Positions 52,759-61,200 of a stretch of 64,000 nucleotides of DNA are shown here, piece after piece. Each line of letters starts with the position of its first letter. Position 1 is the stretch's first letter. Source of the DNA: Actinokineospora baliensis (GTDB lineage Bacteria; Actinomycetota; Actinomycetes; Mycobacteriales; Pseudonocardiaceae). The translations under genes and the position numbers were made by a program. Location of the stretch: NCBI RefSeq assembly GCF_016907695.1, contig NZ_JAFBCK010000001.1:3816501-3880500 (forward strand), written 5' to 3'. Under the pieces are notes generated by a model that was given only the letters and a program-made list of their open reading frames with translations, did not search any database and was not told the DNA's origin.

Positions 52759-53730
52759 ATGCCGTTGCACCCCGAAGCCAAGGCGATCATCGAGGCCACC
52801 ACGGCCGCGGGCGGGCTCATCCCGGAGCACCTGCCCGCCGCGCAGGTGCGGGCGACCTTCGCCGAGAACTGGCGGATGCCCGACGACCTGGAGCCGGTCG
52901 GCCGGGTCTACGAGCGCGCCATCCCAGGACCAGGCGGCGAGCTGCGGGTCCGCGTCTACGAGCCCACCGGCGAGGGGCCGTTCCCCGGTCTGCTGTGGTT
53001 CCACGGCGGCGGCTGGGTGATCGGCTCCTTCGCCGAGAACGAGGCCACCTGCCGGACCCTGTGCCGCGAGGCCGAGGCCGTCGTGGTGTCGGTGGAGTAC
53101 CGGCTGGCGCCCGAGCACAGGTTCCCCGCCGCGGCCGAGGACGCCGACGCCGCGCTGAGCTGGGTCACCGAGCGCGGCGCCGAACTCGACATCGACACCA
53201 CCCGCGTCGCGGTGGCGGGGGAGAGCTCCGGGGCCAACCTCGCCGCGGTGGCCTGCCTGATGGCCAAGGACCGCGGCGACCGGTTACCGCTGCTGCAGGT
53301 GCTGGCCGCTCCGGTGATCGCGCCACCCGCCGACCGGCCGTCCTACGTGGACTACGCGACCGACCACTTCCTCACCCGCTCGTCGATGGAGTGGTTCTGG
53401 GCGCAGTACCCGCGCGACGCCGCCGACCTGGACAACCCCTACCTGAACCCGCTGGCCGCGACCGACCTGTCCGGCCTGCCGCCCGCGCTGGTGATGACCG
53501 CCGAGTACGACCCGCTGCGCGACGAGGGCGAGGAGTACGCCCACCGGCTGATGGACGCGGGCGTGCCGACCGAACTGGTGCGCTACCACGGCCAGATCCA
53601 CGGCTTCTTCGCACTGCTGGCCGACCAGCTCAGCATCTCCCCGATGGCCCACCAGCGCGCCATCGACGCGCTGCGCAAGGTCTTCACCCAGGGCTTGACC
53701 CTGCAACCCGGTCCCGAGAGGCAATCATGA
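52759..53730 (+). CDS. Alpha/beta hydrolase, HSL-type esterase
   Basis: 323 residues. Oxyanion motif HGGGW in LLWFHGGGWVIGS, nucleophile Ser in GESSGAN, acid Asp in EYDPLRDEGE and His in GQIHGFF: the hormone-sensitive-lipase family of carboxylesterases. Probably cleaves an ester or lactone of the transported compound. AAGGAG 7 bases before the ATG; the stop overlaps the next ATG. Confidence 0.94.
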   Translation: MPLHPEAKAIIEATTAAGGLIPEHLPAAQVRATFAENWRMPDDLEPVGRVYERAIPGPGGELRVRVYEPTGEGPFPGLLWFHGGGWVIGSFAENEATCRTLCREAEAVVVSVEYRLAPEHRFPAAAEDADAALSWVTERGAELDIDTTRVAVAGESSGANLAAVACLMAKDRGDRLPLLQVLAAPVIAPPADRPSYVDYATDHFLTRSSMEWFWAQYPRDAADLDNPYLNPLAATDLSGLPPALVMTAEYDPLRDEGEEYAHRLMDAGVPTELVRYHGQIHGFFALLADQLSISPMAHQRAIDALRKVFTQGLTLQPGPERQS

Positions 53731-54698
53731 CCACCGTCCCCCGCCGCCGGATCGGCGGCACCGGTCCCGAGGTGTCCGTGCTGTCCATGGGCTCCTGGCA
53801 CATCTACGACCGGATGCCCTTCCAGGAGGCCGTGGCGATGCTCCGCCGCGCCGCCGACGCGGGCATCACCCTGTTCGACGCCGCCTACTACGGCGGGTTC
53901 ACCATCGACGGCAACACCATCCCCGAGTCCTACACAGACATCATCTTCGGCCGGGCGATCGAGGTCGCGGGCATCGCGCGCGAAGACTGGAAGCTCTCGG
54001 CGAAGCTGTGGCTGCAGGGCTTCCCGGAGGTGTCCTTCGAGTCGCAGTTGGACTTCCTGCTGCCCCGGATCGGCATCGAGCACGCCGACTTCGCCATCCT
54101 CGGCGACCTGTTCGGCACCGAACCGGACATGAAGGCGCTCACCGGCGCGCTCGGCGAGCTCATCGCCAAGGGCAAGCTCGGCGGCTGGGGCGTCAACAAC
54201 TGGTCGGTCGACCACATCCGCGCCGCGCACGAGGCCGCCACCGCGCTCGGGGTGCCCGGCCCGCAGATGGCGCAGCTCAAGTACAGCGTGGTCCGCCGGT
54301 CCATCCCCGACGGCGCCCCGTTCCGCGCGCTGGCCGAGGAGATCGGCATCACCATCCAGGCCTCCGACGTGTTCGAGGGCGGCATCCTCGCCGGGAAGCT
54401 GACCCCCGATCGCATGATCGGCCGTGACCCGGGTGGCATCCGCGACCAGGTCGCCGCCGCGGCCGTCCGGCTGGAAGAAATCGCTCAGCGTTACGGCGCG
54501 ACCGCGGCCCAGGCGGGTATCGCGTTCTGCCTCGCCGACCCGCTCACCACCACCGTGCTGTTCGGCACCTCCCGGCTCGCCCAGCTCGAAGCCAACCTCG
54601 GCGCCGTCGAGCTGGCCGAGCGGCACGGCGCGGAGATCCGCGAGGCGGTGGCCGACCTGTGGCTGGACAAGGATGTGGTCGACCCCTTCGGTCACTGA
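53727..54698 (+). CDS. Aldo/keto reductase family protein
   Basis: 323 residues of TIM-barrel AKR type (related to KCNAB/potassium channel beta subunits): GSWHIYDRMPFQEAVAMLRR, TLFDAAYYGG with the active-site Asp and Tyr, SAKLWLQG with the Lys. The fourth catalytic residue, His after the beta-4 strand, is not at its place (DFAILGDLFG), so catalysis may be changed. NADP-binding end TTTVLFGTSRLAQLEANLGA. ATGA overlap with the esterase; last gene of the run. Confidence 0.9.
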   Translation: MTTVPRRRIGGTGPEVSVLSMGSWHIYDRMPFQEAVAMLRRAADAGITLFDAAYYGGFTIDGNTIPESYTDIIFGRAIEVAGIAREDWKLSAKLWLQGFPEVSFESQLDFLLPRIGIEHADFAILGDLFGTEPDMKALTGALGELIAKGKLGGWGVNNWSVDHIRAAHEAATALGVPGPQMAQLKYSVVRRSIPDGAPFRALAEEIGITIQASDVFEGGILAGKLTPDRMIGRDPGGIRDQVAAAAVRLEEIAQRYGATAAQAGIAFCLADPLTTTVLFGTSRLAQLEANLGAVELAERHGAEIREAVADLWLDKDVVDPFGH

Positions 54699-54852
54699 AG
54701 GTAATCACGCGATAGTACTACCGGGAACACCGGGTTGACCCCAGGCGCACGGAGCGCGATCGGCGGGGGTCACCCGGTCTCCTGGGTATTGCCCCGTTCG
54801 GCTCAATGCCCGTAAATTTCTGTAACTGGCATTGGCGCGAGGAGGCGGCCCG

Positions 54853-55884
54853 ATGGACCCGACGATGGTGACGTCGGCGCTGCGGATCGGGGCCGCCCTC
54901 GGCAGCGCGGCCGACGTCGAGTGGGACGAGGTGTTCGACGCGATCACCGGCGCCGTCCCCGACGTGTGCGCCGCCCAGGTCGTGGGCTGGGACCCGGTCG
55001 TGAGCCGCTTCGTCGTCCTCGCCGAGCGCGGCTACTCCCGGTCGATCTCCCACGACCTCGCCCACGAGCTCCCGCGCACCCGCTGGGGCGGCCAGCTGTT
55101 CGACTCCGACGTCCCGCTGCTCATGGACGACGCCCCGCACAACTTCCGCGACTCGCCGCACTACCAGGAGAACCTGCGCCCGGCCGGGCTCGAGGACGGG
55201 CTCTCGGCCGCGCTGCGGCTCGACCGGCATCGCGTGGTCGGGATGCTGCACATCAACGCCTCGGTGCAACAGGCGTTCGGCGAGCGCACCCGCGCCTTTG
55301 TCGGCGAGCTCGAGCGGACCGTGGCGCGCCGGGTCGACCCGCTGCGGTCGCCGCGCTTCGAGGCCTGGTTCGGCCCGGAGTGGACCGCCAGCCGCCTCGT
55401 CCCCGGCGGCACCCCGCTCCCGCTGGCCGACCGCGCCGCCTCGCCGCTGGCCGACGACCCCAAGATCCAGGCCATCGGCGCCGCCTTCGCCGACCTGGGC
55501 GTCGGCACCGTCGCGTTCCTCTGGCCCGGCCCCGACGGCTGGTACCGGGTCCGCCTCCTGCGTATCCCCGACGGCGTCCGCACCGGCGTGATCCTGGCCT
55601 CGGCCCCCTACGCCAACAACATCGGCCTCACCGCCCGCGAGGTCGACGTCGCCACCGGCATCGTGGCGGGCCTGAGCAACCAGGCCATCGCCGAAAGCCT
55701 CGTGGTCAGCCGCCGAACCGTGGAAACGTACGTGGAACGCCTCCTGGGCAAACTCGACTGCCAATCCCGAGGCGAAGCCGCAGGCGTAGCGGCCCGCGCG
55801 GGCATAATCCGCCCCACCGCCACCCCCGGCGGCGTAGGCGACCTCCACCGCCTAACCCGCGGCGCCGACCCCCACTGGCCCTAG
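54853..55884 (+). CDS. GAF-domain LuxR-family transcriptional regulator
   Basis: 343 residues. N-terminal GAF-like sensor (VEWDEVFDAITGAVPDVCAA; QENLRPAGLEDGLSAALRLD) and C-terminal LuxR HTH LTAREVDVATGIVAGLSNQA then ESLVVSRRTVETYVERLLGK (about 262-310). GAGGAGG lies 8 bases before the ATG. An inverted repeat AATGCC/GGCATT spans 54812-54838 just upstream. Likely regulates the preceding catabolic run, judged by position. Its last codons are copied in the duplicated DNA downstream. Confidence 0.9.
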   Translation: MDPTMVTSALRIGAALGSAADVEWDEVFDAITGAVPDVCAAQVVGWDPVVSRFVVLAERGYSRSISHDLAHELPRTRWGGQLFDSDVPLLMDDAPHNFRDSPHYQENLRPAGLEDGLSAALRLDRHRVVGMLHINASVQQAFGERTRAFVGELERTVARRVDPLRSPRFEAWFGPEWTASRLVPGGTPLPLADRAASPLADDPKIQAIGAAFADLGVGTVAFLWPGPDGWYRVRLLRIPDGVRTGVILASAPYANNIGLTAREVDVATGIVAGLSNQAIAESLVVSRRTVETYVERLLGKLDCQSRGEAAGVAARAGIIRPTATPGGVGDLHRLTRGADPHWP

Positions 55885-56119
55885 CAGCTCTCGTGGTTCC
55901 GCCGCGTCGCCAGCCCGACCTGCCTCGCGGTATCCACAACCCCCTCAACCATCCACAGATTTTCGCGACCCCCCGCCCGCACTCCCACTCCCGATAGACT
56001 GGCCCCGGGGACGCCCCCCAGTGGAGTGGTGGGGGTTGTGGGTCGCGGGGAGGGTCTCCGTTTTGGCTGCGAGGTCACCCGGCTGGGCTGCCGCGAGCGG
56101 TTGCGGTGGCGAGCTTCGG
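55867..56119 (+). repeat. Direct duplication, unit 1 (includes 3' end of LuxR gene)
   Basis: About 250 bases running from GACCCCCACTGGCCCTAG (last codons and stop of the regulator) to GGTGGCGAGCTTC. Repeated at 56239 with roughly 90 percent identity by eye. It contains CTCCCGATAGACTGGCCCC and a CCCCCA/TGGGGG hairpin. Confidence 0.85.
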
Positions 56120-56238
56120 GTGCCGCGGTAGAGCCCATCGCCCGCGTGATGCGCCGCGCTGCCGTCGTGGTGGCGCGCAAGCCATGCTTGGCCACCAAGC
56201 CCCGAGATGCGCCTCTGGTTGCCCGCAGGAGTTCTGCC
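56120..56238. other. Unique spacer between duplicated units
   Basis: 119 bases separating the two units. No gene, hairpin or promoter recognised. Together with the units it makes a 752-base stretch (55885-56636) with no credible coding region. Confidence 0.6.
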
Positions 56239-56493
56239 GACCCCCACTGGCCCTAGCCGCTCTCGTGTTTCCGCCGCGTTGCCAGCCCGACCCGCCGTTT
56301 CGCGGTGTCCACAACCCCCTCCGCCATCCACAGTTTTTCGCCACCCCCCGCCCGCACCCGCACTCCCGATAGACTGGCCCCGGGGACGCCCCCCAGTGGA
56401 GTGGTGGGGGTTGTGGCTCGCGGGGAGGGTCTCCGTTTTGGTTTGTGAGCTCACAGGCTGGGCTGCCGCGAGCGGTTGCGGTGGCGAGCTTCC
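56239..56493 (+). repeat. Direct duplication, unit 2
   Basis: Second copy of 55867-56119, offset 372-375 bases. It starts with the copied regulator codons and stop, which are out of any gene here, and keeps the CTCCCGATAGACTGGCCCC segment and hairpin intact while flanks drift. Confidence 0.85.
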
Positions 56494-56636
56494 GGTCACC
56501 CGCAGGAGAGTCCACCGCCGGCGTGGTGCGCCCGCGCAACGCTCAATCGGCTGACGGCCAGCCAGTGCTAACGGCGTTGTTCGGCCACCGCAGGCGGGGC
56601 CACTGCCCCCAGAGCCGCTCGTGTGGTGCCTGGTGA

Positions 56637-57182
56637 CTACCGGCGCGGTTCGTACCGGGTCGCGACCATGCCCGAAGTGAACTCGCGGCGGCCCACCGGC
56701 GTCAGGTCGAGGGGCCGGGACAGGCCCGCGAACAGCGTCGGTCCGTAGCCCGCCACCCTGGGGTGCACCAGGAACTCGTACTCGTCGATCAGCCCGAGCT
56801 CCGCCAACGCCATCGGCAGCATCACGCCGCCCACGTACACCTCGTCGTGGTCCCCCTTGAGCCGCTCAACAGCTTCGCCCAGGTCGCCGCGTACGAGTTC
56901 GGCGTTCCAGTCGACCTGCTCCAACGTGGACGACACGACGTACTTCTTGGCGGCGCTGATGGCTTGGGCGAAGGGCTCCGTCCACTCCGGTTTGGTGCCC
57001 GGCTCCGCTGGGGGCCGCCACGCCGATTCCATCATCTGGTAGATCACGCGGCCGAACAGCAGGGCGTCGGCGCGGGCCAGGGTTTCGGCGGCGTACCGGT
57101 GCGACTCCTCGTCCGGGTCCACCGCGTTGTGGTCGTAGCAGCCGTCGAGGGTGAGGTTGATCGAGTAGCGCAGGAGACCCAT
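56637..57182 (-). CDS. Dihydrofolate reductase-like (RibD C-terminal domain) protein
   Basis: 181 residues. SINLTLDGCYDHNA (start of fold), ETLARADALLFGRVIYQMM (G.vTYe family form), KKYVVSSTL, GDHDEVYVGGVMLPMALAEL and DEYEFLVHPRVAGYGPTLFA, with an ending LTPVGRREFTSGMVATRYEP, match the RibD_C/YyaP group of reductases. Substrate unknown. The ATG at 57180-57182 has only a weak upstream site. The metallo-hydrolase gene is 20 bases upstream on the same strand. Confidence 0.92.
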   Translation of the reverse strand: MGLLRYSINLTLDGCYDHNAVDPDEESHRYAAETLARADALLFGRVIYQMMESAWRPPAEPGTKPEWTEPFAQAISAAKKYVVSSTLEQVDWNAELVRGDLGEAVERLKGDHDEVYVGGVMLPMALAELGLIDEYEFLVHPRVAGYGPTLFAGLSRPLDLTPVGRREFTSGMVATRYEPRR

Positions 57183-57202
57183 CGGCCCAGCGTACCGACC
57201 GC

Positions 57203-57970
57203 TCACACCGGTGTCGGCGCGCCGGGAGCGAGCCAGCGGAACCGGTCGCGGACCTCCGCCGGGGCGTTCGACAGGGCAGCTTCGACCTCGCCTCGGCCGT
57301 CGTGGAAGTGGGACCAGCCCTCGTAGTGGACGGGGATCGCCACCCGGGGCTTGAGCGCCGCGCACAGGGCCACCGCTTCGGCGCCGGTCATGGTGTAGCG
57401 CAGCGGGCCGGTCAGCGGGAACCGCACGCCGCCCAGGTGCAGGACGGCGACGTCCACCGACAGCCGGTCGACGACCTGGTCGGTGCCAGCGAACGGGACG
57501 GTGTCGCCGGAGATCCACAGCGTGCCGGTGCTGGTGCCCACGGCGAAACCGGTGACCTCGCCGACGACCGGGCGCGACAACGCCGGACCGTGCCTGGCTG
57601 GGGTGGCGGTGATCCGCAGCGGCGGCTTGCCCGGTGCTTCGAGGACCGTCTCCGCCCACGGCGCCAACCCGGTGCCGGTACCCAGCCTGCGCGCGCCCGC
57701 GACCGTCGTGACCAGCCGGGGCACCGACGGCAGCATCGCGCGCCCCGCGATGTCCAGGTTGTCGCCGTGGTGGTCGTGGGTGAGCAGGACGGCGTCGAGC
57801 GGGCCGAGGTCGGCGGGGGAGCGGGCGGGCCCGGCGAGCTTCACCGACGAGATGCCCCAGCCGAACCCGTAGCGGGCTCCCGGCGGGTCGAACGTCGGGT
57901 CGGTCAGCAGCCGCCAGCCGTCCACTTCGATCAGGGTCGTCGGGCCGCCGATGTGGGTCACCGTGGTCAC
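57203..57970 (-). CDS. Metallo-beta-lactamase-fold hydrolase (UlaG-like)
   Basis: 255 residues. Metal site HxHxD as THDHHGDNLD; ARHGP with the next His, WISGDTVP with the bridging Asp, and IPVHYEGW with the last His. GWRLLTDPTFD near the start is typical of the UlaG/RomA-type lactonase or phospholipase group. GTG start at 57968-57970. Substrate unknown; co-directional with the DHFR-like gene. Confidence 0.92.
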   Translation of the reverse strand: MTTVTHIGGPTTLIEVDGWRLLTDPTFDPPGARYGFGWGISSVKLAGPARSPADLGPLDAVLLTHDHHGDNLDIAGRAMLPSVPRLVTTVAGARRLGTGTGLAPWAETVLEAPGKPPLRITATPARHGPALSRPVVGEVTGFAVGTSTGTLWISGDTVPFAGTDQVVDRLSVDVAVLHLGGVRFPLTGPLRYTMTGAEAVALCAALKPRVAIPVHYEGWSHFHDGRGEVEAALSNAPAEVRDRFRWLAPGAPTPV

Positions 57971-58168
57971 GCTGTCACCGCCAGGTCGTGGGAGACCCCA
58001 TGATCACACCCGGCCCGCACCCCCGGGCAGCCCCCGAACGGCCGCGCTCGCTAACCTCGCCCGAGGTGATCGTCACCAACTGGGGGTGGCGGCCGCGGGT
58101 CCGGCGTGCTGGTCGGCCCGTGTGGGTCCATAGTGGACTTCAGGTGAGTCGACCAGGGGAGACGTGCG

Positions 58169-58834
58169 ATGCGGGTGCGCTGGGTTGTCCTGTTGGCGGT
58201 GCTGGGGCTGTTCACCGCCCCCGCGACGGCCTCGGCCGCGGCCGGGACGCTGCCGCTGCCCTACTCCGGTGACGCCAACCAGGTGATCACCGTGGTCGCC
58301 GCGAGCCCAACCGCGACCACCGCGACCCTGGTCGCCTGGAAGCGCACCGCGACCGGCTGGACCGCCCAGATCGGCCCGCTCAAGGCGTACGTGGGCTCCG
58401 GCGGGGTCGGGCAGGCCAGCGAGGGCAGCACGAAGACCCCGGCCGGGGTGTGGGCGCTCACCGAGTCCTTCGGCCACAAGCCCCCCGTCGGCAGCCGCCT
58501 GCCCTACCGCCAGGTCGACACCTCCGACTGGTGGGTGTCGGACGTGAACGCGGCCCAGTACAACACCCCGTACCGCTGCGCCCCAGGCAGTTGCCCGTTC
58601 AACGAGGCGGCGGGGGAGAACCTGGGCAAGGTCGGCCGCGCCTACGACCGGGCCGTGGTCATGGACTACAACCGCTCCCCGGTCGTCAAGGGCGCGGGCT
58701 CCGCGTTCTTCCTGCACGTGAGCACCAACCAGCCCACAGCGGGCTGCGTCAGCCTCTCCGCGCCCCTCATGGAGACGGTGTTCAACTGGCTGGACCCCGC
58801 CGCCCACCCCGTAATCAACATCGGCGTCGCCTGA
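58169..58834 (+). CDS. Secreted L,D-transpeptidase-like (YkuD) protein
   Basis: 221 residues. Signal peptide about 1-24 (VVLLAVLGLFTAPATASAAA). The catalytic segment SAFFLHVSTNQPTAGCVSL carries the His and Cys of the YkuD fold (usual HG...S.GCir), with Arg missing at the last place (CVSL). STKTPAGVWAL is the typical upstream motif. It may cross-link or trim peptidoglycan. It ends one base before the oppositely oriented caspase gene stop. Confidence 0.88.
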   Translation: MRVRWVVLLAVLGLFTAPATASAAAGTLPLPYSGDANQVITVVAASPTATTATLVAWKRTATGWTAQIGPLKAYVGSGGVGQASEGSTKTPAGVWALTESFGHKPPVGSRLPYRQVDTSDWWVSDVNAAQYNTPYRCAPGSCPFNEAAGENLGKVGRAYDRAVVMDYNRSPVVKGAGSAFFLHVSTNQPTAGCVSLSAPLMETVFNWLDPAAHPVINIGVA

Positions 58835-58835
58835 C

Positions 58836-60755
58836 TCAGCCCCGCACCCGCTCCGGCCACAACGCCACCACCGCGGCCGCCACGGCGATCGCGATGTGGA
58901 CGATCGACAGGGTGACCTCCCGCGAGAACAACGGCGGCTGGATCAACAGCAGCGTCGCGGCCACCGCACCCACCCGCGCGGTCCGCACGGCGAGACGTCC
59001 GTTGAGCAGGGGCTGTGCCGCGAGGGCGACGGTCGCGGCGACCGCGTACACCGGCCAGTCGTTGGTCTCCTGGGTGAAGCTGACGCAGGCGTTGGTGATC
59101 AGCAGCAGCTGGAAGGCGGCGGTTCGGAACACGGGTTCGCGGTCGCGGGCGCGGACGATCAGATCGGACGTCGCCACCGCGATCAGAATCGCCGCCCCCG
59201 GCAGAAGGTCATCCCAGGAATCGCTCCGGTAGAGCATGAGGAGCGTGAGCACACCGCCTACACCGGCTGCGAGCACCCAGTACCAGGCGGGCCCGTGCAT
59301 CCCGCTGTAGACCAGCAGCGCGACCAGAGCACCGAACAGGCCGTAGGTGAGGACCCGGCCGGGCAGAGTCGGGTCCACGACGGCGAACCTGGTGGTGAAC
59401 GCGATGATCACCGCCGCAAAGGCGAAACCGGTGCCGAGAAGCAGTTCCTGCGCGCGCTCCTCGCGAACGGCGATCAAGCCCACCAACGTCCCGGCCAGCA
59501 GCCAGATCGCCACAGGGCCGACAACGATGAAGGAGAAGGAAAGCGGCGAGGTCACCTGGGTGAGCACAGGAGCGAGTTGGTCTATGTCGCCGGGAATCAT
59601 CGCCAGCACAACGGCGGCGGCGGCGGCGAGCACGGCACCGATGACCCGCCACACGATTCGGTCGACTGGTTCGCGGGTGGCCTCTGGCCCTTTGAGGACC
59701 CATTCCTCCTGTGCGGTGTCATCGTTGGCAGGTTCGGGTGGAGGCTCATGATCCAGGGGTGGAGCCGTGCTCCCAGCCGCAGGAGCTTCGGGCTGGACAG
59801 CGGCCAACGCCTGGGTCGCGGCGGCGGCCACGGTGCGGCTGTCGTCCTCGACGAGGGAGTCCAAGGCCAGGTGGGCGGCCAGGGCCAAGCCCTCGTGGCC
59901 GCCGGTCAGCAGCCGGGCCAGGTCGTCGACCGCGGCGGCTCGAACCGACCGGTTCGGGTGCAGCACCGCTTCCCGCAGTTCCAGCGGCAACTCCGACGGC
60001 ACCGACACCGGGCGGCCGCGGCGGGCGATGTACAGGTCGCCCTGCAGGTCGAAGACCCACTTGCCCGGGGTCTGGTTCGGGGTGGCGGCGCGGACCTTGT
60101 CGTAGACGTACTCGTAGAGCTCGTCCAGGCCGACCCGGCCGTCTTGGTCGCGGTCGGCGTCGCCGGTGCGCAAGCCCTCGACCAGCGCGCTGGTGAACAC
60201 CGATGGCGCGCCCGCCGCCGTGTCGGTGAGTTCCTGGCCCTCGAAGGCGTACTCCATCGCGCTCGACGCCGTGATCACCGCGCGGCCGCGGCCCTGGAAC
60301 TGCTCCTCCAACGCCATCGACGTCCCAGCGCGGGCCACCATGCCCCGGCCGAAGGCGCCCGCGTAGCAGCAGTCCAACAGCAGCACGACCCGGCGCGCCC
60401 GGGTGCGGCCCATCAACCGCCGCACGAAGTTGGCCGCGACGGCGGTCGCGCCGAGCCGGTTGAGCTTGGTGCCGGTGGTGGCGAAGTACAGGTCGCCGCT
60501 CTCGTCCTTGACGCCGTGGCCGGAGAAGTAGAGCAGCAACAGGTCATCGGGGGCGCGGTCGGCGAAGAAGTCCTCGATGGCCTCGTTGGTGTCCGCCGCG
60601 CTCTCGTTGTGCAGCGTCCGGACCGAGAACCCACCGATGTCCGGATCCCCCAACACCCCGGCCAACTGATCGGCGTCCTGCCTGGGCGCCCGCAGCTCCC
60701 GCAGCCCGCTGTCCTGGTAGGCGTCATTGGCGACGATCAGCGCGTACCGACCCAT
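58836..60755 (-). CDS. EACC1-associated caspase with EF-hand, HEAT-like repeat and membrane tail
   Basis: 639 residues. Peptidase C14-like domain 1 to about 245: YALIVANDAYQDSGLRELRA, LLLYFSGHGVKD with catalytic His80, VVLLLDCCYAGAFGRG with Cys130 (or 129). Residues 201-212 (DRDQDGRVGLDE) are a perfect EF-hand calcium loop. A HEAT-like segment at 258-320 (REAVLHPNRSVRAAAVDDLA; LVEDDSRTVAAAATQAL) leads to an acidic/Pro linker and, from about 368, 8 or more hydrophobic helices to the end. Protease plus membrane effector fits the caspase, EACC1-associated type described in actinobacterial conflict systems. The EACC1 gene is 18 bases upstream. Confidence 0.9.
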   Translation of the reverse strand: MGRYALIVANDAYQDSGLRELRAPRQDADQLAGVLGDPDIGGFSVRTLHNESAADTNEAIEDFFADRAPDDLLLLYFSGHGVKDESGDLYFATTGTKLNRLGATAVAANFVRRLMGRTRARRVVLLLDCCYAGAFGRGMVARAGTSMALEEQFQGRGRAVITASSAMEYAFEGQELTDTAAGAPSVFTSALVEGLRTGDADRDQDGRVGLDELYEYVYDKVRAATPNQTPGKWVFDLQGDLYIARRGRPVSVPSELPLELREAVLHPNRSVRAAAVDDLARLLTGGHEGLALAAHLALDSLVEDDSRTVAAAATQALAAVQPEAPAAGSTAPPLDHEPPPEPANDDTAQEEWVLKGPEATREPVDRIVWRVIGAVLAAAAAVVLAMIPGDIDQLAPVLTQVTSPLSFSFIVVGPVAIWLLAGTLVGLIAVREERAQELLLGTGFAFAAVIIAFTTRFAVVDPTLPGRVLTYGLFGALVALLVYSGMHGPAWYWVLAAGVGGVLTLLMLYRSDSWDDLLPGAAILIAVATSDLIVRARDREPVFRTAAFQLLLITNACVSFTQETNDWPVYAVAATVALAAQPLLNGRLAVRTARVGAVAATLLLIQPPLFSREVTLSIVHIAIAVAAAVVALWPERVRG

Positions 60756-60773
60756 GGCCGGTGACCGTACCGG

Positions 60774-61163
60774 CTACGGCGTGAGCTCCGGCGGCGTGGT
60801 CGGCTTGTCGCCCGCGGTGAGGAAGGATTCGATCAGCCGCTGGTCTTTGCGGGCGCGGGCGCCGGTGATCTCCAGGGTGCGGCCGTCCTCGGCGGTGATG
60901 GTGAGGGTGCGGTCGGAGGCGCGGGTGATCCAGTCCCGCACCGCGCGGGCGAGTTCCACCAGCACGGGGGAGGAGCTGATCGCGACCACCAGCGTGGTCA
61001 CCACGCCGGGGTCCACGCCCTTGCTGTGCGCCGGAGGGGCCTCGTCACCCCCGAAGTCGACCGCGTCGACGTCGAGGTCGAGCAGCTCCGACCGCAACTG
61101 CCGGGTCAGGCCGTCGGCCTCGGCCGGATCAGCCCCGTGCACGCGCACCGAGATCGACTTCAT
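60774..61163 (-). CDS. Effector-associated constant component EACC1-like protein
   Basis: 129 residues. KSISVRVHGADPAEADGLTR at the start, a hydrophobic helix VVTTLVVAISSSPVLVELAR, then DWITRASDRTLTITAEDGRT and LEITGARARKDQRLIESFL: the helix plus beta-hairpin with W/I-R and LTITGxxxxxQ motif typical of EACC1, the invariant partner of varied effectors. It lies directly before the caspase gene. Its role (adaptor or sensor) is known only by association. ATG at 61161-61163, without an obvious ribosome site. Confidence 0.82.
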   Translation of the reverse strand: MKSISVRVHGADPAEADGLTRQLRSELLDLDVDAVDFGGDEAPPAHSKGVDPGVVTTLVVAISSSPVLVELARAVRDWITRASDRTLTITAEDGRTLEITGARARKDQRLIESFLTAGDKPTTPPELTP

Positions 61164-61171
61164 TGGCCAAC

Positions 61172-61198
61172 GGTAGCGGGGGCGCGGCCCCCGCCACC
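61172..61198 (-). terminator. Hairpin after the aldehyde dehydrogenase operon
   Basis: Stem GCGGGGGC/GCCCCCGC (61176-61183 with 61187-61194) extended by GGT/ACC past one mismatch, 3-base loop, between the dehydrogenase stop and the EACC1 start. It separates the two minus-strand units or attenuates read-through into EACC1. Confidence 0.65.
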
Positions 61199-61200
61199 GG

